Assembly: GCF_900090325.1 (NCBI RefSeq)
Contig: NZ_FMHW01000002.1
Location: 6,449,001-6,513,000 of the forward strand
DNA: 64,000 bases
Source: Micromonospora pallida
Lineage (GTDB): Bacteria; Actinomycetota; Actinomycetes; Mycobacteriales; Micromonosporaceae
Direction of reading: 5' to 3'
The position numbers and the translations under genes were made by a program. The notes under the pieces were generated by a model. It did no database searches, had not been told where the DNA came from, and saw only the letters and a list, made by a program, of their open reading frames with translations. How positions within the stretch are numbered: the stretch's first letter is position 1; each line of letters begins with the position of its first letter. Positions 1 to 7,450 of the stretch are shown in pieces.

Positions 1-411
1 CGGCGTGGCAGCCCGGGGCGCTGCCGGCTCGACGGGCGGAGCGGATGGCTGGTGCGGAATCGGCAGCGGGTCGCGTCCGGGCCGCCGCAGTGGCGTCAGG
101 GGCTGCCGGGTGACCCCCGGTCGGGTGCCCCCGAAGAGGTCGAGGAAGGGTGAGTCGATGTCCGGACTCTCCGGCGCGGAACGCGGCGGCGCGGACTCCT
201 CGCCCGACGGGGCCGGCCGGCCACGGGCCGGTCGGGGTGCCTGGAAGACGCCGATGCTCCCCTGACCAGGGCTGGTAGCCAGCGCCGGGTCGAGGCTCAC
301 CTCGTCGACCGGGTCGTCCTGGGGGTAGTCGAGCGAGCGCGCACGGTGACCGTGCGGGGCGGCCTGATGTCCGGCCGGGTACGACTGCCCCGGCGTCGAC
401 GAGCGGCTCAT
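1..411 (-). CDS. N-terminal part of a T4SS-like gene, possibly a VirB4-type ATPase (partial)
   Basis: The frame opens at ATG 411 and runs to base 1 without a stop, so the gene leaves the window. An in-frame TGA lies three codons upstream, which fixes this start, and a GAGG ribosome-site core sits 7 nt before it. The 137 visible residues are rich in Pro, Arg, Ser and Gly, look disordered, and begin MSRSSTPGQSYPAG. No catalytic domain is reached. The two genes ahead of it resemble VirB2-like and VirB3/PrgI-like proteins, and in conjugation loci the next gene is usually the VirB4 ATPase. That assignment is inference from position only. Confidence 0.55.
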   Translation of the reverse strand, partial: MSRSSTPGQSYPAGHQAAPHGHRARSLDYPQDDPVDEVSLDPALATSPGQGSIGVFQAPRPARGRPAPSGEESAPPRSAPESPDIDSPFLDLFGGTRPGVTRQPLTPLRRPGRDPLPIPHQPSAPPVEPAAPRAATP

Positions 412-464
412 TCGATCGCCTCACCCGGATCACTCGACCGTCCGATCGGCGTACGCCCGGTCAT
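408..464 (-). CDS. 18-codon bridging mini-ORF
   Basis: ATG 464 overlaps the TGA of the preceding 120-residue gene (ATGA), and the mini-ORF's own TGA overlaps ATG 411 of the next gene (ATGA). The product would be MTGRTPIGRSSDPGEAIE. It has no recognisable domain. The double ATGA arrangement suggests translational coupling across the gap, but the next gene also has its own weak ribosome site, so this may be chance. Confidence 0.25.
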   Translation of the reverse strand: MTGRTPIGRSSDPGEAIE

Positions 465-823
465 GCCAGCTCCTCCCGGATCCTGATCCGGCTGCCGACC
501 AGGCGTGGGTCGCGTAGTTCGGCCGCCGGCTCCCGGGTACGTCGCCAGTCGGTCAGCGCGGTGCGGATCACCATGCGCGCCGGCCGGTCCGGGTCGACGT
601 ACCGGAAGATGAACGAGGTCGTCACGATGGCGAGCGCGATCTCCCAGGCAGGGAAGAGCTCGACCTTCAGCGTGAACAACCAGTGGATGAACATGTAGAG
701 GGGGACGAGCAGCATGAACAGGCCGTACTGCGCGTACGGCAGGTGAACGGGGAGGGTGTACCCCGGCGGGCCCAGGTAGACCAGACGGGCCCGGTAGATG
801 TCGTCGTCGGTGCGCAGCCGCAT
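461..823 (-). CDS. Small membrane protein, VirB3/PrgI-like
   Basis: A 120-residue protein with a short basic N-terminus, a conserved-looking YLGPPGYTLPVHLPY stretch, then two hydrophobic segments (about residues 30-50 and 58-72) followed by an Arg-rich cytoplasmic tail. The size, the two close membrane spans and the position between a VirB2-like and a putative VirB4-like gene match VirB3/PrgI proteins, the inner-membrane partners of VirB4 in type IV secretion. It starts 13 bases after the stop of the upstream gene and overlaps the next mini-ORF by ATGA, so it belongs to one operon. The family assignment rests on context and topology, not on motifs. Confidence 0.6.
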   Translation of the reverse strand: MRLRTDDDIYRARLVYLGPPGYTLPVHLPYAQYGLFMLLVPLYMFIHWLFTLKVELFPAWEIALAIVTTSFIFRYVDPDRPARMVIRTALTDWRRTREPAAELRDPRLVGSRIRIREELA

Positions 824-836
824 CTCGTGCCCGCGC

Positions 837-1151
837 CTATTCGAAGATCAGTTCGATCAGGTAGTCACCGACGAAGAAGAGCGTGGCGGCGCCGGCGATG
901 AAGGCGAGCCCGACGATGGCGATGGCCGAGCTGGTCAGCACCTTCGAGATCTCACCCCGGCTGGCCCGGCCGATGAAGATGACGCCCAGCACGGCGAGCA
1001 GGATGGGCGCGATCTTGCTGGCGAAGAAGGAGACGACACCATCGGTGTTGATCCCCTTGGGGGCCGGCTCGGCGAGCGGGGTCGACGCCAGGGCGTGGAG
1101 CATCGGGGCGACAGCTGTCGACACCGTGTCCACGAACTCTGTGGCGATCAC
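837..1151 (-). CDS. VirB2/TrbC-like pilin-type membrane protein
   Basis: A 104-residue protein with two hydrophobic helices (IAPILLAVLGVIFIG and AIAIVGLAFIAGAATLFFVG) separated by a short basic loop (RASRGEISK). This is the layout of VirB2/TrbC pilins. I chose GTG 1151 because a strong GGGGAGG ribosome site lies 6 nt upstream; ATG 1166 in the same frame would place that site inside the coding region. It is the first gene of the minus-strand operon that runs off the left edge. There is no adjacent relaxase in view, so a role in DNA transfer, protein secretion or surface appendages cannot be told apart. Confidence 0.6.
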   Translation of the reverse strand: MIATEFVDTVSTAVAPMLHALASTPLAEPAPKGINTDGVVSFFASKIAPILLAVLGVIFIGRASRGEISKVLTSSAIAIVGLAFIAGAATLFFVGDYLIELIFE

Positions 1152-1504
1152 TGAAAACCTCCCCATGGGCGCGGCCGGCGAAGCCGCTTGCGCTACTCGG
1201 GTGAACCTGACGGACGGTGCGTTTCGGGCGCGTCGTCACTGACGCTGCGTTCGCGCCCCACCACGCTAGGTGGCAGGCTTTGGGCGGATTTCCCCGCTTT
1301 GGTCCTCCCTCCGGGCTTCGGTCGCCTCAGTGCCGAAGCAATTCCAAAGCGTACGGGCCGCCCCTCTTTGGAACAAGCGGCGAAGAGTATGCCCGCTTCG
1401 CCCCCGGCGACCGATCGTACACCTGTTCCAATTGCCTTGTCAGGGGCGCGGACAACCGACCCCGACCCACCCCAGCCCCTCGGCGTGGCGGGTACGGTGC
1501 AGCG
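1152..1504. other. Divergent intergenic region between the T4SS-like operon and folP
   Basis: About 350 bases hold the divergent promoters. Open frames cross it in several frames but none has a family signature. On the folP side a TACGGT hexamer (1493-1498) ends 6 nt before GTG 1505, as expected of a leaderless -10 element. No operator palindrome or RNA gene was recognised. Confidence 0.5.
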
Positions 1505-2515
1505 GTGACCGATCTGGTAGGGGCGGATGTCCCGGTGGTGATGGGCGTCCTGAACGTCACGCCCGACTCCTTCTCCGACGGTGGCCGGTACGCCGACGTC
1601 GACGCCGCCGTCCGACACGGCGTGTGGCTGCACGCCACCGGCGCCCATCTGGTCGACGTGGGTGGCGAGTCGACCCGTCCCGGCGCGGATCGGATCGACG
1701 CCGAGACCGAGACGGCCCGGGTGCTGCCGGTCGTCCGGGAACTCGCCGCCGCCGGGGTGCCGGTCAGCATCGACACCACCCGGGCCCGGGTGGCCGAGGC
1801 CGTGCTGGCTGCCGGGGCGGCCGTGGTCAACGACGTCTCCGGTGGCCTGGCCGATCCGGACATGGCGCGAGTGGTCCGCGACGCCGGCTGCCCCTGGGTG
1901 CTGATGCACTGGCGCGGCCACTCCCGGGACATGCGTGACCTGGCCACCTACACCGACGTGGTCGCTGACGTACGGGCCGAGTTGACCCAGCGCGTCGAGG
2001 CGGCGCTGCGGGCCGGGGTGGCGGCGGACCGGATCATCGTCGACCCCGGTCTCGGCTTCGCCAAGACGGCCGCCCACAACTGGGAACTCACCGCCCGCCT
2101 GTCCGAACTGCTGACCCTCGGTTTTCCGCTGCTGTTCGGGGCGAGCCGGAAGTCGTACCTCGGTCGGCTGCTCGCCGGGCCGGACGGCGCACCGCGACCC
2201 ACCGACGGCCGGGCGGCGGCGACCATCGCCACCAGCGTCCTCGCGGTGGCCGCAGGCGCCTGGGGGGTACGGGTGCACGACGTCCGCGGCACCACCGACG
2301 CGCTGGCCGTCTGGCGGGCCAGCGGCCGGCCCCGACTGGCCGCACCGACGCCCGAGCACGGGCCGGACGCCCACACCGGCGCGGAGCGTGGGCCCGATGT
2401 CAGCACCGGCGGGGAGCGCGGGCCAGAGGCGGACGCCGGTGTGGACCGTGGACCGGAAATCAACACCGGCGCGGAGCGTGGACGCGGTGCCGACCGGGAA
2501 GAGGGAGCGGCATGA
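1505..2515 (+). CDS. folP: Dihydropteroate synthase
   Basis: Condenses dihydropterin pyrophosphate with p-aminobenzoate in folate synthesis (cytoplasm). The first pterin-site motif VMGVLNVTPDSFSDGG is at about residue 12, followed by DVGGESTRPGA, SIDTTRA, VNDVSGG, DPGLGFAKT and the SRKSYLG loop, covering a full TIM barrel in about 285 residues. GTG 1505 was chosen because the family starts just before the NVTPDSFSDGG motif; the open frame extends upstream without homology. An unusual C-terminal tail of about 50 residues carries four imperfect copies of a (G/D)xERGP(D/E)x motif and looks disordered. The stop overlaps folB by ATGA. Confidence 0.96.
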   Translation: MTDLVGADVPVVMGVLNVTPDSFSDGGRYADVDAAVRHGVWLHATGAHLVDVGGESTRPGADRIDAETETARVLPVVRELAAAGVPVSIDTTRARVAEAVLAAGAAVVNDVSGGLADPDMARVVRDAGCPWVLMHWRGHSRDMRDLATYTDVVADVRAELTQRVEAALRAGVAADRIIVDPGLGFAKTAAHNWELTARLSELLTLGFPLLFGASRKSYLGRLLAGPDGAPRPTDGRAAATIATSVLAVAAGAWGVRVHDVRGTTDALAVWRASGRPRLAAPTPEHGPDAHTGAERGPDVSTGGERGPEADAGVDRGPEINTGAERGRGADREEGAA

Positions 2516-2877
2516 GCGACCGGATCACGCTGACCGGGCTGCGGGCCCGTGGCCGGCACGGGGTCTACGACTTCGAGCGGGAACAGGGGCAGGACTTCGT
2601 GGTCGACGCGGTCCTCGAACTCGACCTCACCCCGGCGGCCCGTTCCGACGCGGTCACCGACACCGTCCACTACGGCGAACTGGCCGGCCGGCTGGTCGCC
2701 GTGGTGACCGGGGAGCCGGTCAACCTGATCGAGACCCTGGCCGACCGGCTGCTCGACGTCTGTCTGGCCGACGACCGGGTCACCACCGCCACGGTGACCG
2801 TGCACAAGCCCGAGGCGCCGGTACCGCACGCCTTCACCGACGTGGCAGTGACCATGACCCGGACGCGTGCCCGGTGA
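2512..2877 (+). CDS. folB: Dihydroneopterin aldolase
   Basis: Cleaves 7,8-dihydroneopterin to 6-hydroxymethyl-dihydropterin and glycolaldehyde. The 121 residues have the family hallmarks: LTGLRARGRHGVYDFEREQGQDF near the N-terminus (with the conserved GVxxxE), DTVHYGEL, VNLIETLADR and VTVHKPEAPVPHAFTDV. Start and stop overlap its neighbours (ATGA with folP, GTGA with folK), so folP-folB-folK is translated as a coupled operon supplying consecutive steps of the pathway. Confidence 0.96.
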   Translation: MSDRITLTGLRARGRHGVYDFEREQGQDFVVDAVLELDLTPAARSDAVTDTVHYGELAGRLVAVVTGEPVNLIETLADRLLDVCLADDRVTTATVTVHKPEAPVPHAFTDVAVTMTRTRAR

Positions 2878-3401
2878 CCCGGGCTGTGCTCTCGCTGGGC
2901 AGCAACCTCGGCGACCGGCTGGCCCACCTGCGTACGGGGGTGGCGTGCCTCGGCGACGCGGTCCGGGTGGTCTCCGGGGTCTACGAGACGCCGCCCTGGG
3001 GTGACACCGACCAGCCGGCGTACCTGAACGCGGTGCTGCTGGCGGAGGATCCGGCCGCCACGGCGCGGGACTGGCTGGACCGGGCCCGGGACGCCGAGCA
3101 GGCGGCCGGGCGGGTCCGCGACCCGGGACGCCGGTTCGGACCCCGCACCCTGGACGTGGACGTGGTGGCCGTCTGGGACGACGCGGACGAGCCGGTGCTC
3201 AGCGACGACCCGGAGCTGACCCTGCCTCACCCCCGCGCCCACCAACGCGCCTTCGTGCTGCGTCCGTGGATCGACATCCAGCCCTATGGGCGGCTGCCGG
3301 GGCACGGCTGGCTGACCGACCTGCTGACCGCGGAGCCGGTCGCCGGGGACACCTTGGAACTGCGTGCCCGGCCGGAACTGAGGTTAGAGTCGACGGCATG
3401 A
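2874..3401 (+). CDS. folK: 2-amino-4-hydroxy-6-hydroxymethyldihydropteridine pyrophosphokinase
   Basis: Transfers pyrophosphate from ATP to hydroxymethyl-dihydropterin, making the FolP substrate. Visible motifs in 175 residues: LSLGSNLGDR, YETPPWG, QPAYLNAV, the RFGPRTLDVDVV catalytic block (two Asp binding Mg), and LPHPRAHQRAFVLRPW. GTG 2874 overlaps the folB stop. Its own stop overlaps an ATG (3398), so coupling may continue downstream. Length is normal for the family. Confidence 0.96.
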   Translation: MTRAVLSLGSNLGDRLAHLRTGVACLGDAVRVVSGVYETPPWGDTDQPAYLNAVLLAEDPAATARDWLDRARDAEQAAGRVRDPGRRFGPRTLDVDVVAVWDDADEPVLSDDPELTLPHPRAHQRAFVLRPWIDIQPYGRLPGHGWLTDLLTAEPVAGDTLELRARPELRLESTA

Positions 3402-3424
3402 CCCATCGGAGCCGGGCGGCATGA
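3398..3424 (+). CDS. 8-codon bridging mini-ORF between folK and the DUF3180 gene
   Basis: Codes MTHRSRAA. ATG 3398 overlaps the folK stop and its TGA overlaps ATG 3421 of the next gene, ATGA at both ends. A TAGAGT hexamer (3385-3390) ends 7 nt before the ATG, which also fits a leaderless -10 element inside the end of folK. Expression of a peptide is unproven; a coupling role is inferred. Confidence 0.2.
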   Translation: MTHRSRAA

Positions 3425-3954
3425 CCCAGCCGCAGTCCCCGTCGCCCCGTGGTCCGCGGCCCGACCGTGACCGGTTGGGCCCGACCCGTCCCGCCACGTT
3501 GGTGGTGGCCGGTCTCGCCGCCGCCGCGCTGGCCTGGTTGCTGATCAGCGTCGCCTACGGCGCCATGCCGGACCTGCCCTGGCTGCCGGTGATCACCCTG
3601 GCCGGGCTCGCCGTGCTGGAGGGGTACGCGGCGGTCAACACCCGGGGCCGGATCGAGCGCCGGCCGGGCCGGGACCCGGTGAACCCGCTCATGGTCGCCC
3701 GGTTCGTCGTGCTGGCGAAGGCGTCCGCGCTGGCCGGCGCGATCTTCGCCGGTTTCTACGCCGGACTTTCCGGTTGGCTCTTCGTCGAGCGCACCCGCGC
3801 GGCGGCCGAGGACCGACCGGCCGCCCTGGCCGGACTGGCCGCCTCGTTGGCACTGGTCGCGGCGGCTCTCTGGCTGGAACGTTCGTGCCGGGTGCCCGAG
3901 CGGCCGGACGACGAACGCGAGCCCGACGACCGGGAGAACCGGCACATCCATTGA
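3421..3954 (+). CDS. DUF3180-type membrane protein
   Basis: A 177-residue protein with four predicted membrane helices (about residues 25-45, 52-70, 100-125 and 140-158) and a charged tail ending ENRHIH. Actinobacteria carry a DUF3180 membrane protein directly after folK (Rv3605c in M. tuberculosis), and size, topology and position all match. Its role is unknown. The conserved place in the folate operon suggests, but does not show, a link with pterin or folate metabolism. Confidence 0.8.
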   Translation: MTQPQSPSPRGPRPDRDRLGPTRPATLVVAGLAAAALAWLLISVAYGAMPDLPWLPVITLAGLAVLEGYAAVNTRGRIERRPGRDPVNPLMVARFVVLAKASALAGAIFAGFYAGLSGWLFVERTRAAAEDRPAALAGLAASLALVAAALWLERSCRVPERPDDEREPDDRENRHIH

Positions 3955-4083
3955 TCACGGGGTTACGTCTTCGCCCGGGCGCGGGTACGGTGCCTGCGAC
4001 CGGGTAGCCAAGGCCGACGCCGGTCCACGCACTCCGTTCTGCGCCGGGCTGGACCGGTCGGCCACCGTGGGAGGCGTGCGTCA

Positions 4084-5379
4084 ATGGGGTACGACGAGCC
4101 GGGCCGGGGTGAGTCCGTCGATCGGGACCAGTCCGGACCGGCCACAGCCGTCGTCGCCGAACCGCCGACTCCGGCCGAGTACGGCCCCGACCGGGTCGCC
4201 GTGCACGTGGCCTGGGAGGCCACCCTCGCCGTCGCGGTGGGCGTCCTCGGCCTGCTGCTCTGGCTCCAGGAGCCGCAGGCCCTGCGCGGCGACGGGCTGC
4301 GGGCACTCCTCGTCGGCGTGGTCGGGCTCGGTCTGCTCGCGCTCGCAGCCGGGCTGAGCCTGCGTACCGCCGCCCCGAACCTGGCGATCGGTCCGGTGGC
4401 GGTCGCCGCCGCCCTGCACTTCGCCGAGCAGGGCGACCGGGGGATGACCGAGGCGATCGTCCCGGCCGTGGTGACGGCGGCCGTGGGCGGTCTGGTCGTG
4501 GCGATGTTCGTGGTGCTGCTGCACGTGCCCGCCTGGGCGGCCAGCCTGGCCGCCGCAGCCGCGGTGGTGGGGTACGTCCAGCGCCGGCAGGTGCCGGTGC
4601 TGGTGCAGGCCGACTACGACCCAACCCCGCACGCCTACCACCTTTTCGCGGGATTCCTGGCGGTCGCCGTCCTCGGTGGTCTGTTCGGCGCGATCCGGCC
4701 GGTGCGCGGCCTGGTGGGACGGATCCGGCCGGTCCGGGACCCGGCGCTGCGGCGCGGGCCGGTGGCCGCCGTGGTCACTGCCGGCGCGCTGATCGGCTCC
4801 ACGGTGATGGCGACGCTGGCGGGTGTGCTGCTCGCCGCGAACGGCGTCGACCAGATCGTCCCCTACCCCGCTCTGGACTGGACGGCGCTCGGGATCGGCA
4901 TTGCTCTGCTCGGCGGGACGAGCGCCTTCGGCCGGCGCGGCGGGGTCAGCGGAACGCTGCTGGCGGTGGTCCTGGTCGGGCTCTTCCTCACCTACGTCAG
5001 GGCCGCCGGGTACGAGCTCAGTCGCTGGGCGGTCGCCGGAACGGCGCTCGCCGTCGGCCTGGTCGTCACCCGCCTGGTCGAGACGTACGGGCGGCCACGT
5101 CCGGCCGCCGTCGAGGCGTCCGATCCCGGTTCCGGCGACTCGACGATCTCCTCGGGCTGGGCGCTGCCGGGCGCCGGCACGTACGACACCTGGCCGCCGG
5201 CGTTGCCGGCCAACTCCCCGGAGGACCCGGTCGACCCGTGGGGGCGCTGGGACGGCGGCGGGCGGGACCGGTGGCGCGAAGACGGCGAGCAGGACCGGTG
5301 GCGCGGTGATGACGGTGGGCAGGACCGGTGGCGTGAAGACGGCGAGCGGGACCGGTGGCGCGGTGACGACCGCCGGTGA
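4084..5379 (+). CDS. Orphan membrane protein resembling ribose-type (RbsC-like) ABC permeases
   Basis: 431 residues with about nine hydrophobic helices. Two stretches resemble signature loops of the BPD_transp_2 permease family: APNLAIGPVAVAAAL (compare IDLSVGSVxAL of RbsC) and GIALLGGTSAFGRRGGVSGTLL (compare LGGTSLFGGRGSVxGTLLG). No ATPase or sugar-binding protein gene of that type lies nearby. The last 60 residues are hydrophilic with five copies of a DRWR-E/G-D-D/G repeat. ATG 4084 was used. It could be a permease-fold protein that has lost transport function or works with distant partners. Confidence 0.6.
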   Translation: MGYDEPGRGESVDRDQSGPATAVVAEPPTPAEYGPDRVAVHVAWEATLAVAVGVLGLLLWLQEPQALRGDGLRALLVGVVGLGLLALAAGLSLRTAAPNLAIGPVAVAAALHFAEQGDRGMTEAIVPAVVTAAVGGLVVAMFVVLLHVPAWAASLAAAAAVVGYVQRRQVPVLVQADYDPTPHAYHLFAGFLAVAVLGGLFGAIRPVRGLVGRIRPVRDPALRRGPVAAVVTAGALIGSTVMATLAGVLLAANGVDQIVPYPALDWTALGIGIALLGGTSAFGRRGGVSGTLLAVVLVGLFLTYVRAAGYELSRWAVAGTALAVGLVVTRLVETYGRPRPAAVEASDPGSGDSTISSGWALPGAGTYDTWPPALPANSPEDPVDPWGRWDGGGRDRWREDGEQDRWRGDDGGQDRWREDGERDRWRGDDRR

Positions 5380-5425
5380 GCCGACTCGACGGGCCGATAC
5401 CGATCTCGCCGGTTAGGCTCGCCGC

Positions 5426-5734
5426 ATGACCGAATCATCGTCCCCGGGCTCGGACGGTCGCTCCTTCGCCGAACTGGACGCGCTCTCCACCGAGGAGCTT
5501 CGTGAGCAGGCGTTCGCCCTGGCCAGGGAACGCCGGGACGTCAAGTTCTTCTGGTCCGTCCTGCGGCACCTGCCCAACGCCGACGAGGCGGCGGTGCTCG
5601 ACGGCGCGCCCAACTCGGTCGGGCCGACCATCGACGAGGCGGCGGCGCTGTGGCGGGAGCTGACCGGCCATGGCTACGAGGAATCCGCGCCGTTGCTGCG
5701 GGCCGCCTTCATCGACTACCTGATGAAGCACTGA
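5426..5734 (+). CDS. Conserved hypothetical protein, 102 residues
   Basis: An acidic, soluble, probably helical protein (LDALSTEELREQAFALARERRDVKFFWSVLRHLP as its core, split by charged residues) ending in YLMKH. Not recognised. A TAGGCT hexamer (5414-5419) ends 6 nt before ATG 5426 and no ribosome site is present, so the message is likely leaderless. It sits between an orphan permease-like gene and a small membrane protein, without overlap with either. Confidence 0.7.
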   Translation: MTESSSPGSDGRSFAELDALSTEELREQAFALARERRDVKFFWSVLRHLPNADEAAVLDGAPNSVGPTIDEAAALWRELTGHGYEESAPLLRAAFIDYLMKH

Positions 5735-5804
5735 ACCGATTCGTACGGTGAAGCGGATCGCCCTCAGGTTTGGCCGCCTCGGCTGGCCGGGAACTGGTCG
5801 GGGC

Positions 5805-6305
5805 ATGTCGCTGACCAGCCGAGGCGGGGTCGACCGCCGTCGTAGCACCGCGACGGGCACCGGCACCCTCGCCGTGCTCGTCCTGGTCGGTGTCGGCGGC
5901 AGCCCCGGCTACACCGGGTGGGCCGAGGCGAACACCGACCCGAACTCGGCGGCCGGCTGGTTCCTGCGCCTGCTCGCCTGGCCGAGCTGGCGGTTCGACT
6001 CGGACCGTCCGATGGAGACGCTTTTCACCGACGGGCTGCGTGCCCTGTTGCTGGTGGTTCTCGCCGCCGTCCTGCTCTACCTGCTGCCCGGACCGCAGTC
6101 CGCCCCGGCCGCCGGCCTGCTCAGCCAACTCTTCTCCGGTTGGGGCGCGTACGTCTTCGCGGCTGGCTTTGCCGCGCTGCTCAGTGCCCTGCTCGGGGCC
6201 GAGTCGTCACTCTTCGCCGCTGTCCAGTCGGCCGGCACCGGTGCCGCGTACGGCTTCTTCGCCGGCTGGATCATCGGCGTCGCCAGCCTCGGCGGCCGGG
6301 CCTGA
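5805..6305 (+). CDS. Small membrane protein of unknown function
   Basis: 166 residues from ATG 5805, or 185 from GTG 5748; the shorter form is preferred because the extra residues are poor in family-like features, but neither start has a clear ribosome site. Hydrophobic helices lie at about residues 20-35, 78-96, 108-128 and 140-158, with a polar PGYTGWAEANTDPNSAAGWF loop after the first. Not recognised. It precedes a short tandem repeat and the convergent opuCA gene. Confidence 0.65.
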   Translation: MSLTSRGGVDRRRSTATGTGTLAVLVLVGVGGSPGYTGWAEANTDPNSAAGWFLRLLAWPSWRFDSDRPMETLFTDGLRALLLVVLAAVLLYLLPGPQSAPAAGLLSQLFSGWGAYVFAAGFAALLSALLGAESSLFAAVQSAGTGAAYGFFAGWIIGVASLGGRA

Positions 6306-6319
6306 CCGACCCGCCGCTT

Positions 6320-6412
6320 CCAGGCCAGGAATGCGGCTGGCCTGACCTCCCAGGCCAGGAATGCGGCTGGCCCTGACCGGACCGCCGCTCCCAGGTAGGA
6401 AGCGGCCGGCCC
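6320..6412. repeat. Tandem repeat, 30-bp period
   Basis: CCAGGCCAGGAATGCGGCTG plus a few bases occurs at 6320 and 6350, with a third, degraded copy near 6390. It lies in the gap between two convergent genes (end of the small membrane protein and the stop of opuCA). Confidence 0.7.
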
Positions 6413-6428
6413 CAGCGCGAGCAGCCGG

Positions 6429-7448
6429 TCAGTTCTCCGGTCCGCCCAGATCCAGCAGTTGTCGCCGGCTCAGCACGCCGACCGGTTCGCCGTCGTCGAC
6501 CACGACCGCCCGGTCGGCGGCCGAGGTCAGCAGGACAGCCAGCGCGTCGTACGCCGAGCCGCCCAACCGGACCCGGGGCAGGTCCGCGCCGTCGTCGCCG
6601 GTCAGCGGACGCAGCGTCGCGCGGGTGACCGGGGTGACCGCCAGCCGGCGGATGCCCCGGTCGGCCCCGACGAAGTCGCGGACGAACTCCGACGCCGGCT
6701 CGCCGAGCACCGCGGCCGGCGTGTCGAACTGTTCCAGCCGGCCGCCCTCGGAGAGCACCGCGATCCGGTCGCCGAGCCGGACCGCCTCGTCCAGGTCGTG
6801 GGTGACCAGCACGATGGTCTTGCGTACCTCGGCCTGTAGCCGGAGGAACTCCTCCTGCAACCGGGTCCGCACGATCGGGTCCACGGCGGAGAACGGTTCG
6901 TCCATGAGCAGCACCACCGGGTCGGCGGCCAGCGCTCGGGCCACGCCGACCCGTTGCCGTTGCCCGCCGGAGAGTTCGTGCGGGTACCGGCGACCGAACT
7001 GCGCCGGGTCGAGCCCGACCAGCTCGAGCAACTCGTCGACCCGGTGGCGGCTGCGCTCCTTCGACCAGCCGAGCAGCCGGGGCACGGTGGCGACGTTGGC
7101 GCGTACGGTCTGGTGCGGGAAGAGGCCGACGTTCTGGATGACGTAGCCGATCCGGCGGCGCAGTGTCACCGGGTCGACCCGGGTGACGTCGTCGTCGCCG
7201 AGCAGGACCCGGCCGGAGGTTGGCTCGATCAGGCGGTTGATCATCCGGAGCACGGTCGACTTCCCGCAGCCCGACGGGCCGATCAGCACCACGAGTTCGC
7301 CGGCCCGTACCTGGAGGCTCAGGTCACGCACCGCCTCGGTGCCGTCGGGGTAGCGCTTGCCGATCCCGTCCAGGGTGATCGACGCGGCGGTGCCCGTCGA
7401 CGCGGTCGCGCGGTCGGCGACAAGATCGGGGTCCGGGGTAACGTCCAC
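6429..7448 (-). CDS. opuCA: Osmoprotectant ABC transporter ATP-binding subunit with CBS domain
   Basis: Powers uptake of glycine betaine/choline-type osmolytes. From GTG 7448 the protein has 339 residues: Walker A GPSGCGKST, Q-loop, signature LSGGQRQRV, Walker B VVLLMDEPFSAVDP and switch THDLDEA, then a single CBS-like region near the C-terminus (VVVDDGEPVGVLSRRQLL). A GGAAGG ribosome site precedes GTG 7448 by 6 nt. The permease gene starts divergently only 2 bases away, so the two 5' ends must overlap. An extension further upstream in this frame is a shadow of the permease. Confidence 0.93.
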   Translation of the reverse strand: MDVTPDPDLVADRATASTGTAASITLDGIGKRYPDGTEAVRDLSLQVRAGELVVLIGPSGCGKSTVLRMINRLIEPTSGRVLLGDDDVTRVDPVTLRRRIGYVIQNVGLFPHQTVRANVATVPRLLGWSKERSRHRVDELLELVGLDPAQFGRRYPHELSGGQRQRVGVARALAADPVVLLMDEPFSAVDPIVRTRLQEEFLRLQAEVRKTIVLVTHDLDEAVRLGDRIAVLSEGGRLEQFDTPAAVLGEPASEFVRDFVGADRGIRRLAVTPVTRATLRPLTGDDGADLPRVRLGGSAYDALAVLLTSAADRAVVVDDGEPVGVLSRRQLLDLGGPEN

Positions 7449-7450
7449 GC

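Noticed and set aside
1217..1504. N-terminal extension of FolP from ATG 1217
   Set aside because: The 96 extra residues have no match to the family, and GTG 1505 starts at the right distance from the first motif.
1193..2374. Minus-strand open frame of 393 codons opposite folP
   Set aside because: Antisense to a confident folP; no domain and a composition typical of shadow frames.
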